Shown in pieces: positions 46,046 through 56,614 of a stretch of 64,000 nucleotides of DNA. How positions within the stretch are numbered: position 1 is the stretch's first letter; each line of letters opens with the position of its first letter. Position numbers and translations under genes: made by a program. The notes beneath the pieces are model-generated. The model did not search any database, was not told the DNA's origin, and was given only the letters and a program-made list of their open reading frames with translations. Source of the DNA: an uncultured Chlorobiaceae bacterium (GTDB lineage Bacteria > Bacteroidota > Chlorobiia > Chlorobiales > Chlorobiaceae); the NCBI GenBank assembly GCA_903839405.1, contig CAIMCD010000008.1, positions 124,001-188,000 of the forward strand, read 5' to 3'.

Positions 46046-49000
46046 ATGAATACTGAGACCGTGGTTTCTGGTTTTAACGGTACGGTTTTGACTGATCTTT
46101 TTAAGCATAATTATTTTTCTTCACCTCTCCTTGATGCTGGAATTCAGGAGCAGAGGGAGCTGATTATTGCCGACTCTGGTATTGATAATCTGGAGTTGTT
46201 GCTTTCACGGCTTGCGCCAGGAACGGATGTTTTGCGGGTAGGCTTACTTGTCGATTTTGCATCTATCCTCCGGGGTGCTTTGGCTAAGGGTTATGACCGG
46301 CTGCACTTTCTTTGCCATGGCCGACCAGGCCAGATAAGCCTTGGCGGCAGGATGCTTGGGGTTGAAGCGTTTAGCGGGAGTTTGCCGGGTGCTGCAGGTG
46401 ACCAGTTCAGGCGTCCATCCCTGCATTTCTGGTCTTGCATGACTGGTGCTGGCTCGAAGGGTCGGGCTTTTGTCGATACGCTGGCTCATAGGTTCGGTAC
46501 GCGGGTGACGGCATTCACTGCTCTGGTGGGAGCCAGTGCTTTGGGGGGGAGCTGGGTGCCGGATGTGATGTCGGAAGATGGAGCTGGTGAAGGTGTTCCT
46601 TTCAGGAATGCTTTAGCCTATCCGCATACCTTGGTGATCGGGCTCATGACGATCAATTTCAATGGAACCTCCTCTGGTATTGCCGGAGCTGATGAAGTTT
46701 TCAATGATTTCTATCTTGACCCGGTAAAGCTGAGCGATACGGGCTATATCGCATCGCTCCTTGATTCGAATGGCGCCGTGCATCTCTACGACGATACCGG
46801 TGACGGCAGGCCTGAGCGTTATGACTTTTTGAATCTGCAGGGTGCGCTCTCCGAATCAGGCACGATTACCTATAACCTTGATGGTTCGTTCACCATTATT
46901 AGTCCCAGCGGGAACCAGTCCGGACGCTTTGCCTATGACTTGAGTGGAAATGTTGTTGGCCTTTACGTGCAGAATAACGGTGGCAGCAGTGCCGGGTTGA
47001 ACTCCTATAGGCTGAGTGCCGATACACTGGTTGCCACGTTTACTCTATCAAACACGGATACAGGTCAACTTTATGACGATAACCGTGACGGTACCGTTGA
47101 CCGTATGGTATTAGTTTCCTCCGTAACAGACCAGAACGGGAACCCCCAGACCGCTACCAATGCTTACGCTCTAACATGGAGCGACGCCACGCACTATACG
47201 GCCAGTGGGCTTCAGAAAGTTACCTTTGGCCTGACATACGATACTTGGGGCAGGCCGTTGAGTTTCATTGCTGGCGGGTTTGAGCACTCCATTGTATGGC
47301 AGACTAAAGGTCTTGATAATGTGGTGGCTACAAGTACCTATCCGGGCAAAAACGCAGGGGAAACTGTTGTTATTCAGTTTGTTGATTCAAGTGGTGACAA
47401 TATTCCGGACCAGGCAATCTATGTCAAAAGTACTGTTTCGACTGAAATAGAAAGAACCCAGCTCAATTTGGTCAATTGGAGAGTTGATGCCAGCAATCAT
47501 CCCACCTCCGTGGTGCTTGCGGCTACTTCATCCACTAACCCTCAGGCTTTTTTCAGTGGTCAGGTTACCGGATCCAACAGTTCCCCCATAGCAATCCAGA
47601 TCCCATCCGTCAATGGTTCTGGTTTGATCTCCTACACGCTCAGTGCCGATACGCTGGTTGACACCTTCACGATATCAAGCTCGGATACAGGCAAGCTCTA
47701 TGATGATAATGGTGACGGAACGGTTGACCGTATGCAGCATCTCTGGACATGGACAGATCAGCATAATGTTACCCAGACTGACTTTCAGGACTATAAGCTT
47801 ACCTGGAGTGATACGACGCACTATACGGCAAACACCCAGAATCAGCTTGTTTTCGGTGCGTTAACAGATCTTCAGGGACGTCCAACAACGCTTTTCATGA
47901 ACGGTGGAGAGCAGAGCATCAATTGGGAGAGCAGTGTTGTCAATGGTGTTCTGGCAACAGTATCGTCAGTAAATGGGAGTGTTTCCGGGCTGTTGACCAT
48001 CATTGATACCAACGGTGACGGTAAGGCGGATGAGTTTATTTACAAGGAGGTTACCCTGGGTTTGACCACCTATCTGGCCGAGGGTATTCTGATATCTGAC
48101 AACATTAACTCGCCCACAAGCATCACGGCGGTGATGCAGTCATCAACCAAGCCGGAGGATGTGTTCAGTGGCACGGTAACCGGATCAAACAGCGCCCCCA
48201 TTGCATTCCTGATTCCCTCTTTCAATAACGGTAACGGCGGTAATGGTGGCAATACAAGCAGCGATACCCTTGTGAACAATGCACTGACCTTTGATGTTGG
48301 CCTTGCTTCACCTCTGCTTGCCGGAACGGGTACGATTACCATTAAGGATGCAAGCCAAAGCGGCGGCATTACATCGGTTGATATTGGGGTTGGTTCGCTT
48401 GCGCTGAACGGTGCGCAACTGACGGTTCCTCTGGCAGGCACCGATGCAACCGGCACTCCTTACTCGCTCTCCTATTTCGGCGGCAGCAGGCTTCTGGTGA
48501 CTCTGCCTGCCGGTATTGTGGGCGTGGATGCTGTTGCAAAAGCATGGCAGGTGAATGCCAATAACAACGGCAGTTATTCGCTTATGACGATGACGGTGGT
48601 CGGCACCACCGGCACAAGTGGGATGGACTGGGTAACCGGCACCTCTGCGAGTGACGCTATTGCTGCCGGAGCGGGGGATGATTTTATCCAGTGGTCAGGC
48701 GGCAATGATACGGTTGACGCCGGTAACGGATATGATACCGTGCAGTTGCCGATGAACGGTGTAAACTCATACACCCAGCTTGATCAACAGGGAGTGCTGC
48801 ATATCATTACTTCTGGTGTGACGGTACCGCCAACCATGGCGGATGCTTACCGGATTACAAAAATGCCGGATAGCTCACTCCAGATTCAGAAGATGAGTGC
48901 TGATGGCTTGAGCGTCGTGGCTACCATGTTATTGAGCAATGCCGAGGCTCTTGCTGTTGGCAATCAGATGCACCAGCTTCAGCTCAATGCATATGGAGGG

Positions 49001-52000
49001 CAGTATATCAGCGGAACACCCTGGGATGATCAGATAAGCCTCAGTGCATCAACTCTAGCAAATTTGCTGCAGGTCTGGGGCGATACCGGTCATGATACCC
49101 TGGCGTTTGATGTCGGTGCGGGATATAGCAAACTGGAAGTCGTCAAGAGTGGAGGAGCTTATGTGCTCAAAGGGACTCCTGATGGTGGCGGTACACCGGT
49201 TGATCTTGGCCAACTTGCTGTTGTCTCCCAGAACAACCATCAGTATACCATGACGGTGGCGGGGCACTCATTTTCTCTCAATGATATCGAAGCCTTCCAT
49301 TTTGCTTCTGGAAATGTGACGCTTGATGTTGATTCAGGCCAGTTTGCCGAGGTGAGCTTCATGGCATCTCCTGCGATGAACATGATTACCGGCACGCCCA
49401 ATGCGGACAGCATTGATGCCGATGCCCTTGGAGCGGCAAATTCGGCTCCGACGGCAAATGATTCCATCAACGGTAATGGCGGTAACGACTCGATCAACGC
49501 CGGTGCCGGTAATGACTCTATCTCTGGTAATGGAGGTAACGACACCATTGATGGCGGATCGGGCAACGACTGGGCGGCCTATAGCGGCAACAGGATGGAT
49601 TATACGATAACCAACCAGAGTGGTGTATGGACGGTTGCTGATACCCGCGCTGGTTCGCCGGATGGTACCGATACCCTTACCGCAATAGAGCATCTCTCGT
49701 TTCGTGATGGCTCTCTGGATTTGAGTGTACAATTTAACCCGGCGTATGCTTCATCGTCAAACAACACCATAACCGGCACCGGGTTTGACGACCAGATCAA
49801 TGCAGATGCCCTTGCTGCGGCAAATCCTTTCAAAGGGAGCCAATGGGCCTATGTTTATTTTGGATCTCAACCGCTCTACACACTCGGGGCAAGTGAGTTT
49901 TCCAATCTTGATACGGTAACCTTTACCGCCCAGGAGCTTGCAAACCTTACTAGTTCGGGTCTTGAACTCTGGCATGGTGCCAATAGAATCGATACCAGTT
50001 TTACCATCAGTGCGGCTGATATCATCAACCAGACCGGCGGCGAGTATACCCTGCACTGGATTGGTACCGCAACACAGATGACGCTCCCCACCTGGTCAAT
50101 ACCATTTTCTTATGATAAAGAAGGGGTTCAAAGCCATAATGATGTTATCAACGGTAATGGCGGTAATGACTCGATTGATGGTGGTGCCGGTGATGACTGG
50201 ATCTCTGGCAGTGGCGGTAACGATACGATCTCTGGCGGTGCGGGCAATGACATCATTAATGGAGGTGACGGGAGTGACGTGGTCGTGTTCAGCGGAAATT
50301 TTGCCGACTATACCATAAACTATGATGCTGCAACCACCAGCTATACCGTTACAGACAAGGTGGCCGGTCGCGATGGTACGGACGTTATGACCGCAGTCGA
50401 AAACTTCCGGTTTGCCGATGGCTTTGCCCCGACCTTGACACTCTTCAATGGTGCGGTTTCTCTGACCAACGAGGATACCGAAGTTGCCATAACGCTTGAT
50501 GCACTTAAAGCGCATGGAGATCAAGCTGACCTGGATGGTACGGTCGCAGCCTTTGTTGTCAAGGCGGTCACAACCGGCACTCTCAGAATCGGCCTTGATG
50601 CAGCTTCGGCCACACCCTATGATGCCACAACAAACAATACGGTCGATGCAACGCATAACGCCTACTGGACGGGAGCGCAGAATGCCAACGGAACGCTTGA
50701 TGCATTCACGGTCGTTGCTCGCGACAACAGCGGCCTGGAATCAAGCATAGCCACTCATGCTACCGTTTCGGTTACACCGGTCAATGATACCCCGACAGGC
50801 GCGGTGACCATCAGCGGCAATGCCATTCAGGGCCAGGCGTTGCGTGTCAGCAATACGCTTGCCGATGTGGACGGTCTTGGGCCGATCACCTATACGTGGA
50901 AGGCAGATGGTATGGACATTCTTACTGGAGTCTCAGCGACCAGCTTGGTTCTTGGTGAAGCGCAGGTCGGCAAGGCTATAACGGTAGTTGCAAGCTATAC
51001 AGATGGTTATGGTACTTCGGAGAGCGTGGGCAGCACTCCGACAGGGACTGTAATAAATATGAATCACCTTCCGACAGGCGCGGTGTCCATCAGCGGCAAC
51101 GCCATTCAAGGTCAGACGTTGACACCCGATATCAGCAAGCTTGCCGATGTGGACGGTCTTGGCCCGATCAGCTACACCTGGAAGGCAGATGGTATGGACA
51201 TTCTTACTGGAGTCTCAGCGAGCAGCCTGGTTCTTGGTGAAGCGCAGGTTGGTAAAGCGATAACGGTTGTTGCCAGCTATACGGATGGTTATGGTACTCC
51301 GGAGAGCGTGGGCAGCTCGCCTTCAGGGCTGGTGGTCAATGTCAATGATCTTCCGACGGGCGTGGTAACGATCAGCGGCAGGGCCATTCAGGGTGAGACG
51401 CTGAGTGCTTCTCATTCCCTCTCGGATGCGGACGGTCTTGGCACCATCAGCTACCAGTGGTATGGCGGCGGTCATGCGATCACTGGCGCCACCAGTGAGA
51501 GCTATATCCTGACCGCATCCGACGTGGGTAGGGCGATTTCCGTACAGGCAAGCTATCTGGATGGTCACGGAACGCCGGAGAGTCGGAGCAGCCTGGACAC
51601 GGCCGTAGTGGCCAGCTCAACGAGTGGCCTGGTTATGGATGGTTATCTTGATCATGCGCTGGTGTGGGTTGATGGCAATAATAACAATCAACTGGATTGG
51701 ACGGATCTCAACAGTAATGGTCACTGGGACTCCAGCGAGGGGGAGTCGTGGACCCTTACCGACAACACCGGGCAGTTTAGTGGACTGGTGGGAAGTGGTA
51801 CCGTTCGCATTACGGCAAATCCAGATCCAAGTCCGACAAATCCGGCTCATATACCGACAATTGATATCTCTACAACCAAGCCTTTTACCGGAAGTTACTC
51901 TGCGCCATCCGGTTCCACGGTAGTCACTCCGCTGACCACGCTTATTGTTGCCGCCGGAGGAGATGAGGCTGCGGTTAAAACTGCCCTGGGTCTTGACCCG

Positions 52001-55000
52001 ACGTTGGATTTGTCTACCTATGATCCTGTGGCTGAAGCTACCAGGGTTGGAGCGGATAGTGCCACTGTGGCCATGGCATTAAAGGTACAAAGTGCCACGA
52101 TCCAGATTGCCAATATTATTGACATTGCCATCAGTGTTACGCAAAGTGGCGGTGCTTCAGCCGATACCGTATCCGGCATTGCTGGTAGTGTTGCCAGTGC
52201 ATTGATGAGTGGAGCCGGATCTGGACTCAATCTTTCAGATTCTACGGTTATTTCAAATGCCATTGGTTCTGTGGCACAAGGTGTTGTCACTGACCCACTC
52301 TCACTTGCCAGTATCAATCATACGCTCGGGGCAATTTCCGGTGCGGCGGCTGTGGTGAACGCTAACATTGACACTGTTGCCACTGAAGCTTTGTTGCCAG
52401 GCGGGACAAGTGATCCCCTCGGCAGTTTGACCCAGATCGTCAGTGCCCAGATTGTTGCACAGGATTCTGTTGCAACTCAGGCTGCTAGTGCAATAGTTGC
52501 AAACGATCCTGGTGCGGTTGTCACCGATCCTCTCCTTATCAATCTGGAGATCCTAGCTGCAGCACCTCTTGTTAAAGATATTTATGTTAACCATCTCCCG
52601 ACGGGCTCATTGACGATTCTCGGTACACTCTCGCCCGGAGAGAGGCTGACGATTAACAATACGCTAGCTGACACCGACGGTCTCGGTACGATCAGCTATC
52701 AGTGGCAGGCAGGTGGCGTGGATATCAGCGGAGGGGTGGGTACTACCTACACGCTGACGGCATCCGAGATCGGCAAGAGCATTACCGTCAATGCGCACTA
52801 CACAGATGGACACGGAGCGGCGGAGAGCGTGAGTTATACAACAACGGGCGTTGTTGATAATGCCCCGACGAGTTTGACTGATGTTACGGTTATCCTCCAG
52901 AGCAGCAGTGATAGCGGTATCTCGCACACCGATGGAGTTACCAATATCACGACCCCGACGGTTACGGTTGATTTGAGCGGCAAGGCGCTTCAGGGTGGCG
53001 ATATTCTGCAGATCATTGACAGCAATCATGGTAATGCGGTGGTTGGCAGCTATATGGTGAGCAATACAGAAGCTGCGACCGGGCTTGCCTCAATCGCCAT
53101 TACCCTCAATACACTGGGGGATGATCCACATGCATTGACGGCGCGGCTCTTTGAAGCGGGCAACATGGGTATTCCGAGTCAGAGTGCGACCATAGTAACT
53201 ATTGATACGCTTGCACCAAGCGTCTTGACGGTGACGGATTCGACCGCAGCCCTCGTAACCAAAGATTTGATAACCTTTACGGTCACTTTTGACGAAACGG
53301 TAGTTGGCACTGTCAGTACCAGCAGCTTTACGGCAACGAACGGCACGGTCACGGGTGTGACCTCCATTGGCGGCAATGCCTGGACAGTCGATGTGACCCC
53401 AACCGCCGGCGTAGCGAGTGGCACGGTAGCCCTGAGCCTTGTGGGCACGGGCCTCACGGATGCCGCCGGTAACGCGGTGCATGCTGCCGACCTCGGCAGC
53501 AAGGACAGTCAGGGTATCGACACGCTTGCACCAAGCGTCTTGACGGTGACGGATGCGACCGTTGCTTCGGTGACGAAGGATGCGATAACCTTTACGGTCA
53601 CTTTTGACGAAACGGTAGTTGGCACTGTCAGTACCAGCAGCTTTACGGCGACGAACGGTACCGTGAGCAGTGTAACTCCATTCGGCGGTAATGCCTATAC
53701 TGTCGAGGTAACGCCGACCGCCGGTGTAGCGAGTGGGACGGTAGCCCTGAGCCTTGTGGGCACGGGCCTGAGTGATGCCGTCGGCAACGCGGTGCATGCT
53801 GCCGACCTCGGCAGCAAGGACAGTCAGGGTATCGACACCCTGGCGCCGAGCGTGCAGACGGTGACGGATGCGACCGCAGCCCTCGTAACCAAAGATGCGA
53901 TAACCTTTACGGTCACCTTTGATGAAGCGGTAGTCGGCACCGTCGATACCAGCAGCTTTACGGCGATGAACGGCACGGTGACGGGTGTGACCTCCATTGG
54001 CGGCAATGCCTGGACAGTCGATGTGACCCCAACCGCCGGCGTAGCGAGTGGGACGGTAGCCCTGAGCCTTGTGGGCACGGGCCTGAGTGATGCCGTCGGC
54101 AACGCGGTGCATGCTGCCGACCTCGGCAGCAAGGACAGTCAGGGTATCGACACCCTGGCGCCAAGCGTCTTGACGGTGACGGACACAACAGTTGATTCGG
54201 TGACCAAAGATGCGGTAACCTTTACGGTCACCTTTGATGAAACGGTAGTTGGCACTGTCGATACCAGCAGCTTTACGGCGACGAACGGCACGGTCACGGG
54301 TGTGACCTCCATCGGCGGCAATGTCTGGACAGTCGATGTGACCCCAACCGCCGGCGTAGCGAGTGGCACGGTCGCCCTGAGCCTTGTGGGCACGGGCCTC
54401 ACGGATGCCGCCGGTAACGCGGTGCATGCTGCCGACCTCGGCAGCAAGGACAGTCAGGGCATTGATACGCTTGCGCCTCAGCATCACTTCAGCAATCTTG
54501 CAATCACTGCGACAGGTGCGAGCGATACCGTTACCGGTACACTGAGTGCGGTTCTCGGTACAGGGGAACTGCTTCTGGGATCGGCGGATAACGGTGCCAC
54601 CTGGACCGATATCAGTGCCAAACTGAGTGGAACGGCAATCACCTGGGATAGCGTAACACTCCCTGCAAGCAACACGGTCCAGCTTGAAGTGCAAGACCTG
54701 GCAGGCAATAGGAGTGCGGTAGCGTCGATAACCAAAATCATTTCGGTAACGGCAGATCCTCTTCCGCTGGCCACCAACAGTCAGGGCGGCCCCAGCCTTG
54801 ATGTTGTTCTTCCTCCTGACCTTGCCCTGATTCAGCAAAATCTTACCGGCCCTGCTGTTGCTGATCCAAGAAGCCATCTTATTGCTGCTACCGATTTTGT
54901 TATTCCTGTTGATGCGTTTTTGCTACAGGGGATTGATAACTATCTGAGCACTCTTGACAGCCATACTGAGGTGACCGTGCGTACGATCGATTTCAGTGCA

Positions 55001-55687
55001 AGCGCGGTTACATCAGCAGGCACAATAACGATTAATGGTCAAGACAGTGCGCAGGATCCCCTGCACCAGGAGGCTCTGGTTATTGATATCTCACACCTTC
55101 CTGCAGGTACGGAACTGGATCTGCAGAATATTGAATTCGCCATTATTGTTGGCAGTGTTCAAAATCTTACCATACGGGGAGGGGCAGGGGCAAATATTGT
55201 TTACGCCGATGCAGCTAACCAGAATATTGTGCTTGGCCCTGGTGATGATATTCTGCATGGTGGCGGTGGAGACGATTATATTGGTTCACTTGGTGGTAAT
55301 GACCAACTCTTTGGTGATGATGGTAACGATACCCTCAGTGGAGGAGCCGACAATGATACCCTTACCGGCGGGCATGGCAACGATATCCTTGACGGCGGCA
55401 CGGGTGACGATACGGCCATGTTCAGTGGTAACTTAAATGACTACATCATAAGCTTTAACAGCACTACATCAACCTACACGGTAACGGACAAGGTTGCAAA
55501 TCGTGATGGTACGGATCTCATGACGAATGTTGAACATTTCCACTTCCTCGATCAAACGATTTCGGCTCCTACGGGCGGGGTTGATCCGTATGCCGGAAAC
55601 AATGATTTCGGCCATGATGGTCTTGATACTGGAACCGTGGTGATTGGTGTAGGAGTTGTTGGTCTGCTTGCCTGGGCGATTTTGTAG
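46046..55687 (+). CDS. Giant type I-secreted surface protein: DUF4347, RTX and Ig-like repeats
   Basis: 3213 aa. Order of parts: DUF4347 at about 35-180 (LHFLCHGRPGQISLGG; LHFWSCMTG); three EF-hand-like calcium motifs (DDNRDGTVDRM about 345, DDNGDGTVDRM about 552, DTNGDGKADEF about 654); RTX nonapeptides at about 875, 1137-1175 and 1364-1412 (GGNDSINAGAGNDS type). After RTX blocks comes a recurring SGNxxDYxI...DGTD module. Then a cadherin-like part, Ig-like repeats of 93-94 aa (about 1583-1865, again 2185-2270), and four 105-aa repeats (2387-2806). A last RTX block (about 3064-3125) and a hydrophobic C-terminus (VVIGVGVVGLLAWAIL) finish it. There is no Sec signal, as expected for type I export. 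Likely an adhesin or surface-layer protein; partners are the exporter genes at 56615-62680. Confidence 0.88.
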   Translation: MNTETVVSGFNGTVLTDLFKHNYFSSPLLDAGIQEQRELIIADSGIDNLELLLSRLAPGTDVLRVGLLVDFASILRGALAKGYDRLHFLCHGRPGQISLGGRMLGVEAFSGSLPGAAGDQFRRPSLHFWSCMTGAGSKGRAFVDTLAHRFGTRVTAFTALVGASALGGSWVPDVMSEDGAGEGVPFRNALAYPHTLVIGLMTINFNGTSSGIAGADEVFNDFYLDPVKLSDTGYIASLLDSNGAVHLYDDTGDGRPERYDFLNLQGALSESGTITYNLDGSFTIISPSGNQSGRFAYDLSGNVVGLYVQNNGGSSAGLNSYRLSADTLVATFTLSNTDTGQLYDDNRDGTVDRMVLVSSVTDQNGNPQTATNAYALTWSDATHYTASGLQKVTFGLTYDTWGRPLSFIAGGFEHSIVWQTKGLDNVVATSTYPGKNAGETVVIQFVDSSGDNIPDQAIYVKSTVSTEIERTQLNLVNWRVDASNHPTSVVLAATSSTNPQAFFSGQVTGSNSSPIAIQIPSVNGSGLISYTLSADTLVDTFTISSSDTGKLYDDNGDGTVDRMQHLWTWTDQHNVTQTDFQDYKLTWSDTTHYTANTQNQLVFGALTDLQGRPTTLFMNGGEQSINWESSVVNGVLATVSSVNGSVSGLLTIIDTNGDGKADEFIYKEVTLGLTTYLAEGILISDNINSPTSITAVMQSSTKPEDVFSGTVTGSNSAPIAFLIPSFNNGNGGNGGNTSSDTLVNNALTFDVGLASPLLAGTGTITIKDASQSGGITSVDIGVGSLALNGAQLTVPLAGTDATGTPYSLSYFGGSRLLVTLPAGIVGVDAVAKAWQVNANNNGSYSLMTMTVVGTTGTSGMDWVTGTSASDAIAAGAGDDFIQWSGGNDTVDAGNGYDTVQLPMNGVNSYTQLDQQGVLHIITSGVTVPPTMADAYRITKMPDSSLQIQKMSADGLSVVATMLLSNAEALAVGNQMHQLQLNAYGGQYISGTPWDDQISLSASTLANLLQVWGDTGHDTLAFDVGAGYSKLEVVKSGGAYVLKGTPDGGGTPVDLGQLAVVSQNNHQYTMTVAGHSFSLNDIEAFHFASGNVTLDVDSGQFAEVSFMASPAMNMITGTPNADSIDADALGAANSAPTANDSINGNGGNDSINAGAGNDSISGNGGNDTIDGGSGNDWAAYSGNRMDYTITNQSGVWTVADTRAGSPDGTDTLTAIEHLSFRDGSLDLSVQFNPAYASSSNNTITGTGFDDQINADALAAANPFKGSQWAYVYFGSQPLYTLGASEFSNLDTVTFTAQELANLTSSGLELWHGANRIDTSFTISAADIINQTGGEYTLHWIGTATQMTLPTWSIPFSYDKEGVQSHNDVINGNGGNDSIDGGAGDDWISGSGGNDTISGGAGNDIINGGDGSDVVVFSGNFADYTINYDAATTSYTVTDKVAGRDGTDVMTAVENFRFADGFAPTLTLFNGAVSLTNEDTEVAITLDALKAHGDQADLDGTVAAFVVKAVTTGTLRIGLDAASATPYDATTNNTVDATHNAYWTGAQNANGTLDAFTVVARDNSGLESSIATHATVSVTPVNDTPTGAVTISGNAIQGQALRVSNTLADVDGLGPITYTWKADGMDILTGVSATSLVLGEAQVGKAITVVASYTDGYGTSESVGSTPTGTVINMNHLPTGAVSISGNAIQGQTLTPDISKLADVDGLGPISYTWKADGMDILTGVSASSLVLGEAQVGKAITVVASYTDGYGTPESVGSSPSGLVVNVNDLPTGVVTISGRAIQGETLSASHSLSDADGLGTISYQWYGGGHAITGATSESYILTASDVGRAISVQASYLDGHGTPESRSSLDTAVVASSTSGLVMDGYLDHALVWVDGNNNNQLDWTDLNSNGHWDSSEGESWTLTDNTGQFSGLVGSGTVRITANPDPSPTNPAHIPTIDISTTKPFTGSYSAPSGSTVVTPLTTLIVAAGGDEAAVKTALGLDPTLDLSTYDPVAEATRVGADSATVAMALKVQSATIQIANIIDIAISVTQSGGASADTVSGIAGSVASALMSGAGSGLNLSDSTVISNAIGSVAQGVVTDPLSLASINHTLGAISGAAAVVNANIDTVATEALLPGGTSDPLGSLTQIVSAQIVAQDSVATQAASAIVANDPGAVVTDPLLINLEILAAAPLVKDIYVNHLPTGSLTILGTLSPGERLTINNTLADTDGLGTISYQWQAGGVDISGGVGTTYTLTASEIGKSITVNAHYTDGHGAAESVSYTTTGVVDNAPTSLTDVTVILQSSSDSGISHTDGVTNITTPTVTVDLSGKALQGGDILQIIDSNHGNAVVGSYMVSNTEAATGLASIAITLNTLGDDPHALTARLFEAGNMGIPSQSATIVTIDTLAPSVLTVTDSTAALVTKDLITFTVTFDETVVGTVSTSSFTATNGTVTGVTSIGGNAWTVDVTPTAGVASGTVALSLVGTGLTDAAGNAVHAADLGSKDSQGIDTLAPSVLTVTDATVASVTKDAITFTVTFDETVVGTVSTSSFTATNGTVSSVTPFGGNAYTVEVTPTAGVASGTVALSLVGTGLSDAVGNAVHAADLGSKDSQGIDTLAPSVQTVTDATAALVTKDAITFTVTFDEAVVGTVDTSSFTAMNGTVTGVTSIGGNAWTVDVTPTAGVASGTVALSLVGTGLSDAVGNAVHAADLGSKDSQGIDTLAPSVLTVTDTTVDSVTKDAVTFTVTFDETVVGTVDTSSFTATNGTVTGVTSIGGNVWTVDVTPTAGVASGTVALSLVGTGLTDAAGNAVHAADLGSKDSQGIDTLAPQHHFSNLAITATGASDTVTGTLSAVLGTGELLLGSADNGATWTDISAKLSGTAITWDSVTLPASNTVQLEVQDLAGNRSAVASITKIISVTADPLPLATNSQGGPSLDVVLPPDLALIQQNLTGPAVADPRSHLIAATDFVIPVDAFLLQGIDNYLSTLDSHTEVTVRTIDFSASAVTSAGTITINGQDSAQDPLHQEALVIDISHLPAGTELDLQNIEFAIIVGSVQNLTIRGGAGANIVYADAANQNIVLGPGDDILHGGGGDDYIGSLGGNDQLFGDDGNDTLSGGADNDTLTGGHGNDILDGGTGDDTAMFSGNLNDYIISFNSTTSTYTVTDKVANRDGTDLMTNVEHFHFLDQTISAPTGGVDPYAGNNDFGHDGLDTGTVVIGVGVVGLLAWAIL
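50792..51640 (+). repeat. Tandem Ig-like repeats in the giant gene
   Basis: Units start at 50792, 51071 and 51353 with the same opening codons (CCGAC, GGCG, then ATCAGCGGC). Unit lengths are 279 and 282 bp, and the second is close to the first. A fourth, diverged unit starts at 52598. The repeats lie in the middle of the coding frame, so they can expand or contract without frameshift. Confidence 0.85.
53204..54463 (+). repeat. Four tandem 315-bp repeats in the giant gene
   Basis: Units begin at 53204, 53519, 53834 and 54149, each exactly 315 bp (105 codons), opening with the codons for DTLAPS and closing with SKDSQGI. A further DTLAP marks the end at 54464. The units are near-identical over long stretches at DNA level, showing recent duplication or gene conversion. 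The unit resembles a bacterial Ig-like (Big) domain. Confidence 0.93.
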
Positions 55688-56150
55688 CTGGTTGTATGCG
55701 GATTTTATTTGTTCATCAGAACTGTCCGGGAGTGGAAGGGGATCGGCCTCGTGCTCTATGCTGCAAGCCGGGGCACAATAAAATAAGGTCACAAGGTCTG
55801 TTGCGGGTTTTATTACCACCCGGAAGGTGGTGAAGTTGGCTTTGATCCCGAGTTTCCGCCCGGAGATGATGGCTATGCCTGCCGGGTGCGCGGTTGTAGC
55901 CAGCTCTGTTTGTTACTGGATACTCCCGCTTTGCGTGAAAGGCCGGATATGAGTTGCAAAGCGTTTGCCTGCCTCATCAGATGGCGCGGGTAAAGAGCTG
56001 ATCGTTTTTGTTCGGTTTGTATACCCGTGATGCGTTGTTATTGCAGGTTGTTGATTATAAGAAGAGATATTTGTGTGACTTTTTTTATGGTGCCGGATGT
56101 TGCGAAATAGTTAAATTCCAGCGGTATGCTCATCAAAATCAGAAGGTGTC
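55688..56150. other. Intergenic stretch after the giant gene
   Basis: 463 bp with no recognised gene and no clear terminator. An uninterrupted frame without a start codon runs at about 55788-55989 but resembles nothing I know. The only small stem is ACCACC/GGTGGT at 55813-55830, with no T run. Confidence 0.4.
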
Positions 56151-56360
56151 ATGATTATAATTATTGGTTTTCTTATTGCATTGATTTCGCTTCTCTATCT
56201 TTTTAATAAAAAGCAAAGAATCGATAAGCATAAATATACGAGAAAGCCTCGTTATTATCCTCTTTTAAAAAACGCTCTCAGTTTCCTTGTTCCATTGGTT
56301 TTGCTTTTGTTTGTCTATCTTGTTTATGCGTTTTTTGCTGATCCTTCTTTTCTTAACTAA
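56151..56360 (+). CDS. Small two-helix membrane protein, 69 aa
   Basis: Starts with ATG, with AGAAGG 6 bp upstream. Two hydrophobic segments (about 1-17, IIIIGFLIALISLLYLF; about 42-62, LSFLVPLVLLLFVYLVYAFF) are joined by a very basic loop (KKQRIDKHKYTRKPR), so both ends would face the periplasm. No known family. It lies between the giant adhesin gene and its exporters and could be part of the locus; that is inference. Confidence 0.45.
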   Translation: MIIIIGFLIALISLLYLFNKKQRIDKHKYTRKPRYYPLLKNALSFLVPLVLLLFVYLVYAFFADPSFLN

Positions 56361-56614
56361 TGCGTTGTAAAAAAAGTACACCTCACTTTTAGATGCGGCC
56401 GGGTGGAAATGCACTGCCTTGCATCTCGCTCTGGCATTGAAACTCCAGGGGTTGTGATGCATAGGGAAGAGGAGCTTTTGTTTCATGCCGGTCATGAGTG
56501 ACAATCTTCCAACTCTTTTGGGCGTACAATACACGGTTTTTTTTGTCGCTTTACAGCTTTTTTGTTGATCTTTTTTCTGCCAATGAGTGAATTATTATGT
56601 AAGTCCAGGTTGTT

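Noticed and set aside
53204..54463. Tandem repeats as a possible CRISPR array
   Set aside because: Units are 315 bp, in-frame protein repeats without spacers; there are no cas genes in the window.
53090..54877. Long minus-strand open frame (595 aa) opposite the giant gene
   Set aside because: It is the shadow of the 315-bp repeats: its period is the same and its composition (Arg, His, Cys-rich) is unlike any protein. The plus-strand frame has clear domains.
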